DNA from: Aldersonia sp. NBC_00410
Lineage (GTDB): Bacteria > Actinomycetota > Actinomycetes > Mycobacteriales > Mycobacteriaceae
Reading direction: 5' to 3'
Assembly: GCF_026342035.1 (NCBI RefSeq)
Contig: NZ_JAPENM010000001.1
Span: forward strand, 724,043-788,042
DNA: 64,000 bases
Both the position numbers and the translations under genes were made by a program. A model generated the notes under the pieces. It was not told the origin of the DNA and did no database searches. It saw only the letters and a list, made by a program, of their open reading frames with translations. Positions 56,525 to 63,503 of this stretch are shown here, piece after piece; within the stretch, counting starts at the first letter, position 1; every line of letters begins with the position of its first letter.

Positions 56525-56570
56525 TCGGGACGCCCACCGGCATCGCACCAACCACTACGGGGGAGAACTC

Positions 56571-57764
56571 ATGACTCTGGGCATCACGGGCGTCTTCTGG
56601 CTGCCCCGGATGGCGGCGGTCAATTCGACGACGCTCAACGCCGGCGCGCACGCGGTGCCGATCTCGGCGGCAAGCGGGGCCTGGACGGCGATCTCGGCCG
56701 CGTACGCCGATGCCACGTTCACAGCGGCCCGAGTCATCGCCGAGCTCGCCGTGGGTATGCAAGGTGTCAACGGTGTCATCGCAGGCGGCAAGCTCGCCGG
56801 GTTCGCGGTCTGGGCCGAGCGGTGCGCGGAGAATGCCGCGGTGATGGCCACCAAGACCGGTGCCAACGCCACCGCCTACACCGTCGCCTCGATCGCGATG
56901 CCGAGCCTGCCCGAGATCGTCGCGGTCAAGTCCGCGAAGGCTGCCGCATACACCACCGGCGGCGTACTGAACGGCACCGCCGAGGCGGCGGAAGTGGCCG
57001 ATCGCGCGATGGATATCCGCGCGGCAATCACGATGGAGGCCTACGAGGCCGCGACGACCGCCACGGTCCTCACTCCGAGCATCTTCCCGCCCGCGCCCTC
57101 GATCGCATCCGGCGTCGGCCAGGCGCAGTCCGGCGACGACGCCGATCCGCTGCGTGCGCTGGTGGAGGGGGATCCGGTGCGGGCCGCTTCACTCGCCGCC
57201 ACCGGGCTGCTGCAGAACCCGGGCGTGCAGACCGTCGCCGCCCAGGCCGGACAGATCGCCAGCACCGCGGCCTCCACGACCGCCTCCGCGGCAAGCAACA
57301 TCGGCAACGCCGCGGTGTCGGCGTTGACCGGCGGCGGCACCGGCGCCGCGGGCGGACCGTTCGCCCCGGTCGGTGGACTCGGCGGGCTCGGCACGGGTGG
57401 CGGTGGCGCCGGGGCGACGTCGACCCGCGCTGCGGGCGTCGGCGATATGAACGCCGCACGGCTGTCGCCGGTCGCGCTGCCCGAAGGCTGGGCGGGCGGG
57501 CAGGTCGGCGGCACCACGTCGGGCCCGGGCACCGGCATCGCCGGATCGGGCGCCGACGGCGGCCAGCAGACCTACAGCGCGGGTCGCGTCGACCCCGCCG
57601 CGGCGCGCACCTCCGGGATGGGTCAGATGATGCCGCGCACCGCGGGTGCCGACGACGAGGGCGAGCACGAAACTCCCGACTACCTGCGCAACATCGAGCA
57701 CTTCGAGGATGGCCGGATGGTCGTGCCGTCCGTGCTCGGCGCGGATCCCGGAGCGACGCGGTGA
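56571..57764 (+). CDS. PPE-family type VII secreted protein
   Basis: 397 residues. N-terminal PPE-like helical domain (VFWLPRMAAVNSTTLNAGA; W-L-P-R in place of a strict PPE) to about residue 180. A linker (PSIFPPAPSIASG) is followed by an Ala/Gly-rich region with amphipathic repeats (AAQAGQIASTAASTTASAAS) and a tail HETPDYLRNIEHFEDGRMV, VPSVLGADPG. The tail resembles that of the PPE-like protein at 45060. The ATG at 56571 follows GGGGGAG. It probably pairs with the PE protein and is recognised by the coupled EspG. Confidence 0.9.
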   Translation: MTLGITGVFWLPRMAAVNSTTLNAGAHAVPISAASGAWTAISAAYADATFTAARVIAELAVGMQGVNGVIAGGKLAGFAVWAERCAENAAVMATKTGANATAYTVASIAMPSLPEIVAVKSAKAAAYTTGGVLNGTAEAAEVADRAMDIRAAITMEAYEAATTATVLTPSIFPPAPSIASGVGQAQSGDDADPLRALVEGDPVRAASLAATGLLQNPGVQTVAAQAGQIASTAASTTASAASNIGNAAVSALTGGGTGAAGGPFAPVGGLGGLGTGGGGAGATSTRAAGVGDMNAARLSPVALPEGWAGGQVGGTTSGPGTGIAGSGADGGQQTYSAGRVDPAAARTSGMGQMMPRTAGADDEGEHETPDYLRNIEHFEDGRMVVPSVLGADPGATR

Positions 57765-58585
57765 TCGATCTCGGCACCGGCCACACGCCGTCCTCACTCG
57801 AATCGGTCAGGCTGGGCCTGGACGAGATGCAGTGGCTGCTCGAGTCGCTGGAGGACGTCGACCTTCCGGTCGTCCTCGACACGCTCGGCCGCTACGACAA
57901 TGCCGACGAGCACGATGCGGCGATGAGATTGGCGCGCGAGTCGCTCGATGCCCGCGGGCTGCTCGACGGCGACGCGGTCACCCGCGAACTCGAGGACCGC
58001 CTGCAAGTGCTCGGTCGCCCGCACTGGGTGGTGGCACTGCGCCTGTTCACCGGCGAACAGATCTCCCGACTCTGCGTCGCGCGCGGCGCGGACATGTCGG
58101 TCCTCGCGCTGCGTGGACCGCAGTCCTACCTGATCAGCGAACTGACCGGCGACCCGGCCGGTCCTGTGGTCGCCGCACTCGGTCCGGCACAACCGCTCGC
58201 CTTCGGCGGGCTCAATGCCCCCACCGAGCAGCTCAGCCCGATCTTCGACGACACCGGGGACCCGGACCGGACGAGCAACCACTTGCAGCAACTGGGCGCT
58301 CCGGCCAACGACGCCGCCGCAGTCGGCAATGCGATGCTGCACTGTTTCTCGCACGCGGAGATCGTCGGGATCGGGTACGGCGACGGTGTGCGCGAGCAGG
58401 CACCCGGCCACCTCGCCGTGTTCGACACCCACCACGGGCGCTTTCTCGCGACCGCGAGCGAAGCGCTCGACGGCACTAAGTGGACAGCCCTTTCCCCGGG
58501 CAGTGACACCCGGATCCGGCAGGCGCTGCAGACGCTGATGAACGGCCTACCCGAGGAATCGCCCTTCCCGTACCGCCGGGTCTGA
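57761..58585 (+). CDS. EspG-family type VII secretion chaperone
   Basis: 274 residues from GTG 57761, which overlaps the PPE stop. EspG features: LGLDEMQWLLESLEDVDLPVV at the start, WVVALRLFTGEQISRLCVAR, and a C-terminal GHLAVFDTHHGRFLATAS, SDTRIRQALQTLMNGLPEES. It is a cytosolic chaperone for the PE-PPE pair in the same operon. It is divergent in sequence from the other EspG in this window (46241), so the two operons are not recent copies of each other. Confidence 0.88.
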   Translation: MIDLGTGHTPSSLESVRLGLDEMQWLLESLEDVDLPVVLDTLGRYDNADEHDAAMRLARESLDARGLLDGDAVTRELEDRLQVLGRPHWVVALRLFTGEQISRLCVARGADMSVLALRGPQSYLISELTGDPAGPVVAALGPAQPLAFGGLNAPTEQLSPIFDDTGDPDRTSNHLQQLGAPANDAAAVGNAMLHCFSHAEIVGIGYGDGVREQAPGHLAVFDTHHGRFLATASEALDGTKWTALSPGSDTRIRQALQTLMNGLPEESPFPYRRV

Positions 58586-58691
58586 GCAGTCGCACACGGC
58601 GAGGAGCTCAGATTTCCGTCGTTCTGAGCGCACTGGTACGCGGGCGGAAGCTGGACATCGGCAACGCTTCGCCGGGAGGGCTGGGCAATGA

Positions 58692-58982
58692 CTTCGGTGT
58701 GCTGGGCATGACCTTTGGGCCGATGTACATTCCGCATACCCGAAGAAGGGTACGAAATGGAACACGACGCTTGACGACCTCAATCAGGTCCGCAACGCGG
58801 TGGCGCACAGTCACGGAACGAAGATCACCGAGGTCAGACGCAAACATCCGTTGAGTCTGGCAACGTTCAAGAAGTGGAGAAGTTCGCTCCACGGCGCTGT
58901 CTATGGCTTCGACAAAGTGGTGGGTGGATACTTGCAGCACCTGACGGGATCAGGTTGGAACGAGGCGGGAGGTGACCAGTGA
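58692..58982 (+). pseudogene. 5'-truncated remnant with HEPN-like segment
   Basis: An open frame from 58692 to TGA 58980-58982 reads HDLWADVHSAYPKKGTKWNT, LDDLNQVRNAVAHSHGTKI and GAVYGFDKVVGGYLQHL. It looks protein-coding but has no start codon before GTG 58800. The RNAVAHSHG segment resembles the RxxxxH-type motif of HEPN-like proteins. A second plausible coding fragment in another frame just upstream (KLDIGNASPGGLGNDFGVLG, to about 58735) suggests a frameshifted longer gene. Base composition is visibly less GC-rich than the neighbours, hinting at acquired DNA. Alternatively GTG 58800 starts a genuine 60-residue protein. Confidence 0.45.
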
Positions 58983-59164
58983 GTAAGCACAACAACCCGG
59001 CACTAGAGCCGGGAGATCGTATCCGGGTGCGCTTTGGTTACCGGCTTGTCGACGGGATCGTGACAAGCGCGCAAGACGGCTTGATCCATGTCGAACTCGA
59101 CGTCGACGGCACAGACGAACCGGTCACAGGGCTCTACCGGGAGAGCCGGCTAATCGCCATCTAA
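58979..59164 (+). CDS. Small hypothetical protein
   Basis: 61 residues from GTG 58979, overlapping the stop of the preceding frame by 4 nt. The sequence (LEPGDRIRVRFGYRLVDGIV, VELDVDGTDEPVTGLYRESR) looks like a single small beta-barrel, SH3/KOW-like. No family recognised. The coupling suggests that it was the second gene of the now decayed operon. Nothing else is seen in 59165-59230. Confidence 0.6.
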   Translation: MSKHNNPALEPGDRIRVRFGYRLVDGIVTSAQDGLIHVELDVDGTDEPVTGLYRESRLIAI

Positions 59165-59238
59165 TCCGCTGCGCAGCAACGTCATTCGCTAGCAAGCCGG
59201 GCGGTCTTAGTTGACGCGAGGATTCACTCTTCTATGGA

Positions 59239-59258
59239 TACATAACCCGATGTACCGT
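59239..59258 (+). promoter_or_regulatory. Probable metal-regulator operator
   Basis: TACAT-AACCCG-ATGTA (59239-59254) is a palindrome with perfect 5-bp arms. It ends inside TACCGT (59253-59258), a -10-like hexamer 6 nt before the ATG of the ArsR-type regulator, so binding would block a leaderless promoter. Confidence 0.5.
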
Positions 59259-59264
59259 TGACCC

Positions 59265-59597
59265 ATGCCCCCAACGCTCACGCAGGTCTCGGTGCTCAGC
59301 AGATTCGGGCACGCGCTCTCCGACGCGACCCGCACCCAGATCCTGCTGGCGCTGCGCAGCGGGCCGCAGTACCCGGCCGAGTTGGCCGAATTGGCCGGCG
59401 TATCGCGCCAGTCGATCTCGAATCATCTTGCCTGCCTTCGTGGTTGCGGGCTCGTCGTTGCGGTTCCCGAGGGCCGGCGGACCCGCTACGAACTCGCGGA
59501 CGTCAATCTCGCCCGAGCGCTCGACGACTTGCTGCACGTCGTCCTCGCCGTCGACCCTGCGCATTGCGACTCGGCGGCGGCCGACGGTTGCTGCTGA
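59265..59597 (+). CDS. ArsR/SmtB-family metal-sensing repressor (CmtR-like)
   Basis: 110 residues. Winged helix: FGHALSDATRTQILLALRSG, YPAELAELAGVSRQSISNHLACLRGCGLVVAVPEGRRTRY. The two cysteines in NHLACLRGCGLV match the Cd/Pb-binding pair of M. tuberculosis CmtR in the recognition helix, and a Cys-rich tail (AHCDSAAADGCC) can supply the third thiolate. It probably releases its operator on Cd(II)/Pb(II). It overlaps the CDF transporter gene (TGATG junction). Confidence 0.9.
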   Translation: MPPTLTQVSVLSRFGHALSDATRTQILLALRSGPQYPAELAELAGVSRQSISNHLACLRGCGLVVAVPEGRRTRYELADVNLARALDDLLHVVLAVDPAHCDSAAADGCC

Positions 59598-60283
59598 TGG
59601 CCACTGCCGCAGCACCGTCCGCCGCTCGGCGCGCCGAACTCGGTCGGCGTATTCGGTGGCTCGTCGCCGCGACCATCACCTACAACGTGATCGAGGCGGT
59701 CGTCGCACTCGCCGAGGGCGCGCGGGTCTCATCGACGGCGCTCATCGGATTCGGCCTGGACTCGGTGATCGAGATTTCCTCCGCCGCCGCAGTGGCCTGG
59801 CAGTTCGCGGCCGCCGATCCCGAGGTCCGAGAGAAGACCGCGCTGCGCATCATCGCGTTCTCCTTCTTCGGGCTCGCCGCGTACGTGAGCTTCGATTCGG
59901 TCCGCACCCTCCTGGGCACCACCGAGCCACAGCCCTCGACGGTCGGGATCGCCCTGGCCACAGCGAGCTTGGTGATCATGCCGATACTTTCCCTGGCGCA
60001 GCGGCGAACCGGGCGCGAACTCGGTTCGCTCTCGGCGGTCGCCGACTCCAAGCAGACCCTGCTGTGCACCTATCTGTCCGCCGTACTGCTGGCCGGACTA
60101 CTCGCCAACAGCCTGCTCGGTTGGTCGTGGGCCGATCCCGTGGCCGCGCTGTTCATTGCCGCCATCGCCGTGCGAGAGGGCATCGATGCTTGGCGGGGCG
60201 ATCCGTGTTGCCCGGCTCCGACCGCCTCGACAACCGCCACTGCCACGCGCGACGATGCCGGCGACGAATGCGACTGCTGCTAG
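59597..60283 (+). CDS. Cation diffusion facilitator-type metal transporter
   Basis: 228 residues with five or six helices: ITYNVIEAVVALAEG, LIGFGLDSVIEISSAAAVAW (metal site in helix 2), LLCTYLSAVLLAGLLANSLL with ADSKQ before it, and WADPVAALFIAAIAVREGID (second half of the transport site). The cytosolic domain is short; instead the tail has two Cys pairs (DPCCPAP, DECDCC) that may capture thiophilic metals. Coupled to the CmtR-like repressor, it is inferred to export Cd, Pb or Zn. Confidence 0.88.
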   Translation: MATAAAPSAARRAELGRRIRWLVAATITYNVIEAVVALAEGARVSSTALIGFGLDSVIEISSAAAVAWQFAAADPEVREKTALRIIAFSFFGLAAYVSFDSVRTLLGTTEPQPSTVGIALATASLVIMPILSLAQRRTGRELGSLSAVADSKQTLLCTYLSAVLLAGLLANSLLGWSWADPVAALFIAAIAVREGIDAWRGDPCCPAPTASTTATATRDDAGDECDCC

Positions 60284-60287
60284 CCGC

Positions 60288-60977
60288 TCAGCCCATCGGG
60301 TCGTCGGGCAGCGGACTGACATCTGCGGACTCGAACGGCGGCTCGAACCGCCCCCACCGCACACAGGTCCAGCCACCACCGACCACCGGTACCAATTCGA
60401 TGCGCTCGGTGTTGTCGAGATGGTTCTTCGAGGCGAACCCCGACGGCAGCTCCAACAGGCGCGCCGCGGCCAACCGGATCACCGCACCATGGCTGACGAC
60501 GACGAGGTCGCGACTCGGCGCCGCGCCGGCGTCGTCGCTCGGTACGTCGAGGTACTTCGCGCGTAGGTCACCGAGGATCGGCAGATAGCGGTCGAGCACC
60601 TCGTATCCGGTCTCACCACCGGGCGTGCGCGCGCCGAGTTCGCCTGTGTGCCAGCGGTGATAGACATCCTTGAACAGCTCATGGGACGGCTCGTCGTCAC
60701 GATCTTCGAGCTCACCCACCTGCACCTCGTGCAGGCCGTCGACCGCCTGCGCCGAGACACCGGTGACCGACTCGATATGGGTTGCGGTCTGCCTGGCCCG
60801 CAACGCCTGCGAACTCACCAGCGCCAGCGGCGGCATCGCCGCAAGCACCGACCCGACGGTCCGCGCCTGCTGCGCGCCCTTGGGGGTCAGTGCAGCACCG
60901 GGCAGGCGGGTGTCGAGGCGACGCGCGACATTCGCCTCGGTCTCACCGTGCCGCACCAGGATCAGTTTCCCGCTCAC
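60288..60977 (-). CDS. Histidine phosphatase-superfamily (phosphoglycerate-mutase-like) protein
   Basis: 229 residues from GTG 60977, overlapping the pheA stop. Catalytic LILVRHGETEANVARRL (RHG, about 6-12), VSSQALRARQTATHIE with the second Arg, GLHEVQVGELEDR, and the second His in VVVSHGAVIRLAAARL. Corresponds to Rv3837c. It is probably a phosphatase rather than a true mutase; the substrate is unknown. Its stop is separated by only CCGC from the stop of the CDF gene. Confidence 0.9.
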   Translation of the reverse strand: MSGKLILVRHGETEANVARRLDTRLPGAALTPKGAQQARTVGSVLAAMPPLALVSSQALRARQTATHIESVTGVSAQAVDGLHEVQVGELEDRDDEPSHELFKDVYHRWHTGELGARTPGGETGYEVLDRYLPILGDLRAKYLDVPSDDAGAAPSRDLVVVSHGAVIRLAAARLLELPSGFASKNHLDNTERIELVPVVGGGWTCVRWGRFEPPFESADVSPLPDDPMG

Positions 60978-61888
60978 GTGTCGGCTTCCCCGCTGCGCAG
61001 CGCGGCCAACCACTCCGCCGCGTCCGCGTCCGATGGCGGCGGCGAACCGGACGCCGAGTACGCCGGCCACGACCCGAGGAAGCGCACCTGCACCGTGCGG
61101 TGCAGCGCCTTGAGCGCTTCCGCGACCGCGGTGTCGTCGATATGCCCGACACAGTCGAGATAGAACCGGTAGGTACCCAGCCCGGTGCGCGTCGGGCGAG
61201 ACTCGATCCGGGTGAGATCGATCCCGCGAGTGGCGAATTCGTCGAAGGCACGCATCAATGAGCCGGGCTCGTTCGGCAATCCGAGTACGACCGACGTGCG
61301 GTCGGCGCCGGTGCGGGCAGGCGCGCGCCGAGGCGGTGTGCACAGCACGAACCGGGTGACCGCATCGGCATGATCGGCGACACCGGACGCGAGTTCGATC
61401 AGCCCGAGCCGCTCTGCGGCGAGCGGGGTGGACACACCGGCATCGGCGGCGCCGGCAGCGACATCCTCGGCCGCGGCCGCATTCGACGCCGAGATCACCA
61501 TCTGCGCGCCGGGCAGTGTGCCCGCAATCCAGCCGCGAACCTGATCGGTGGCAATGGGATACGAGGCGAGCGTACGGACATCGGCCATCGTCGTCCCCGG
61601 GCGAGCGACGATGGAGAAGCGCACGTCGAGTTCCGTCTCCGCGACGATCTGCAGCCGCGAACCGGTCGCCAGCGCATCGAGCGTGATCGGGATCGATCCG
61701 GTGATCGAACTCTCGATCGGCACCACCGCACCCTCGACATCACCCGAGCGCACGAGCTCGAGCGCCGCGAGTTGGCTCACCGCGACGACGCGCTCCACCT
61801 GCCCCTCGAACGCACCGGCAGCCTCGATCGCTGCGAGAGCCATCTCGGTGAATGTCCCCGAGGGACCGAAGTAGGCGATGCGCGGCAC
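60974..61888 (-). CDS. pheA: Prephenate dehydratase
   Basis: Converts prephenate to phenylpyruvate in phenylalanine synthesis. 304 residues: N-terminal catalytic domain starting IAYFGPSGTFTEMALAAIEA, with GAVVPIESSITGSIPITLDAL, and the catalytic-loop VTRFVLCTPP. The C-terminal ACT domain has the allosteric motifs NEPGSLMRAFDEFATRGIDLTRIESRP (GALV-like and ESRP). Equivalent to Rv3838c. Feedback control by phenylalanine is expected from the ESRP motif. Confidence 0.96.
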   Translation of the reverse strand: MPRIAYFGPSGTFTEMALAAIEAAGAFEGQVERVVAVSQLAALELVRSGDVEGAVVPIESSITGSIPITLDALATGSRLQIVAETELDVRFSIVARPGTTMADVRTLASYPIATDQVRGWIAGTLPGAQMVISASNAAAAEDVAAGAADAGVSTPLAAERLGLIELASGVADHADAVTRFVLCTPPRRAPARTGADRTSVVLGLPNEPGSLMRAFDEFATRGIDLTRIESRPTRTGLGTYRFYLDCVGHIDDTAVAEALKALHRTVQVRFLGSWPAYSASGSPPPSDADAAEWLAALRSGEADT

Positions 61889-61908
61889 TCTACGAGATTA
61901 CTCAACGG

Positions 61909-62586
61909 TCAGGACAGCACTACGAGGTCGCGGGCGACGGCGACCGGATCGGTGACTTCGATGCCGACGAGCACGTCGCGCACCGCCTCCGCCGCGGCCG
62001 GGTTGAGCCGCGCCAGCGCCCCGACGTCGGGGGTCGCGAACGCGGTGCGCACATCGTCACCGCGCAGTGCCGCCACGGTCGCGGCGATACCGGCGAGCGC
62101 TTGGGCTCCGGTCCACGCGCGCGCGACGAACCCGGTGTCGGCGTGCGCGAGGACCGCGAGGAAGTCGGCGATTTCCACACCGGATACCGCGAGATCGATG
62201 CCGGGCCGCCGCCCGGCCGACACGACGCGGCGCACCGCTGCCACGTCGACCGGACCGTCGAGGAAGACCACGGCGCGGGCGGGCAGCGCGAGCACTTCGC
62301 TCAGCAGGTCCGGCGGGCAGTCGATGTGCACGCTTACGCCCCTGGGCAAGACGAGTTCGCTCTCGTGGTCGTGTTCGTGCAGGTCGACCGCCACGATCAC
62401 GCTGCCGGGCGCGACGCCGGCGGGTATCGCGGCGAGCGGAATGACGGGCGTGCCGAGCAGTCGCGAATCGTCTGCGTCCCCGCCCGGAACGGGCCCCGGC
62501 ACGTCGAGCCGCGGCAGGAGCAGTCGGTCGACGAGCGGGCGGGCGTCCGGGCGGTTCGGCACCCCGAGCGTGAGCGGAATCGGCAC
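61909..62586 (-). CDS. Hypothetical protein
   Basis: 225 residues from a probable GTG at 62586, no signal or membrane helix. The composition and pattern (strands such as GSVIVAVDLHEH, ALPARAVVFLDGPVD, alternating with helices) suggest an alpha/beta or TIM-barrel-like fold, but no family motif is recognised. It lies 20 nt upstream of pheA on the same strand and is probably co-transcribed. No function is proposed. Confidence 0.75.
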   Translation of the reverse strand: MPIPLTLGVPNRPDARPLVDRLLLPRLDVPGPVPGGDADDSRLLGTPVIPLAAIPAGVAPGSVIVAVDLHEHDHESELVLPRGVSVHIDCPPDLLSEVLALPARAVVFLDGPVDVAAVRRVVSAGRRPGIDLAVSGVEIADFLAVLAHADTGFVARAWTGAQALAGIAATVAALRGDDVRTAFATPDVGALARLNPAAAEAVRDVLVGIEVTDPVAVARDLVVLS

Positions 62587-62648
62587 GCGTCAACGGTAGC
62601 GAGCGGCTCGGATTGTTAGGAAACCCTTGCCAGCATCCGGTCTATGTC

Positions 62649-62667
62649 TTAGCTTAGGTTTACCTAA
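62649..62667 (+). promoter_or_regulatory. IdeR/DtxR iron box
   Basis: TTAGCTTAGGTTTACCTAA matches the 19-bp IdeR consensus TTAGGTTAGGCTAACCTAA at 16 positions. It ends 26 nt before the DUF2470 start, the usual place for iron-dependent repression. The M. tuberculosis counterpart Rv3839 is a known IdeR target. Confidence 0.85.
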
Positions 62668-62693
62668 CTGACCCCGGCGTCGAGGGAGACCCG

Positions 62694-63464
62694 ATGACAC
62701 GCTCGATCGCAACCGATGGACCGACCACTGCCGAGCGCATTCACAGCGCGTGCGCCCGAGCAGAGAGTTCGGTGCTCGCGATCCCCGGCAGCGATCCGGT
62801 CCCCACGCAGTTGCATCGCCTGCGGGCCTGCGGCGATGCGGTCATCGCGATCCCGACCGATTCGCCCGCGACCGCGATGGCGTGGCAGTCGAGCCGAACC
62901 GGCTTGCCCGCCGTGCTCGAGCTGACCGACGAAGCGCCGCTCGCGCTGCGCGAACCGGTGCGGTCGCTGGTGTGGCTGCGCGGCACCGTCACTGCGGTGA
63001 GCAGCCAGGCCGAGCGCGCCCTCGCCGCCGAGGTCGCCGCGGAGCATCCACATCCGTCTCTGCTCGATGTCGGCCACGGCTCGACGCTGCTGCGCCTGAC
63101 GATCGCGTCCGCCGTCGTCGCCGACACATCCGGTGCCGAATCCGTGCAGCCGGACGCCCTGCGCAGCGCCAACCCGGACCCATTCGCCGAGATGGAGAAG
63201 CCGTGGCTGCAGCATCTCGACTGCGACCACCCCGATGTTGTCGAGCGGCTCGCCCGGCGCCTGCCCACCGGAATGCGTCGTGGTCGCGTCCGCCCGCTCG
63301 CACTCGACCGGTTCGGCCTGACGCTGCGCGTGGAAACCGCCGACGGCGATCGTGATGTGCGGATGCCGTTCAACGACCCGGTCACCGACTTCACCGAACT
63401 CACCAAGGCAATCCGGATTCTGATGGGCTGCCCGTTCCTCAACGGTCTGCGCGCGCGAGGCTGA
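62694..63464 (+). CDS. DUF2470-domain, iron-regulated protein (Rv3839 type)
   Basis: 256 residues. The first ~150 residues resemble a split-barrel flavin-reductase/HugZ-like fold (SSVLAIPGSDPVPTQLHRLR, SLVWLRGTVTAVSSQAERAL). The C-terminal DUF2470 domain is FAEMEKPWLQHLDCDHPDVVERLARRLP, RVRPLALDRFGLTLRVE, VRMPFNDPVTDFTEL. This combination is seen in heme-iron utilisation proteins. The iron box just upstream supports induction under iron starvation, so heme breakdown or iron handling is inferred. Confidence 0.88.
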   Translation: MTRSIATDGPTTAERIHSACARAESSVLAIPGSDPVPTQLHRLRACGDAVIAIPTDSPATAMAWQSSRTGLPAVLELTDEAPLALREPVRSLVWLRGTVTAVSSQAERALAAEVAAEHPHPSLLDVGHGSTLLRLTIASAVVADTSGAESVQPDALRSANPDPFAEMEKPWLQHLDCDHPDVVERLARRLPTGMRRGRVRPLALDRFGLTLRVETADGDRDVRMPFNDPVTDFTELTKAIRILMGCPFLNGLRARG

Positions 63465-63503
63465 CGCGCGCCGAAACCGGGGTCGCCGCGCTAGTTTGAG
63501 CGC

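Noticed and set aside
45060..58585. A complete ESX secretion locus
   Set aside because: No EccB, EccC, EccD, EccE, mycosin or EsxA/EsxB gene is present; only substrates and EspG chaperones are seen.
58800..58982. Calling the 60-codon frame a confident intact gene
   Set aside because: Protein-like sequence continues upstream of its GTG without any start codon, which points to truncation.
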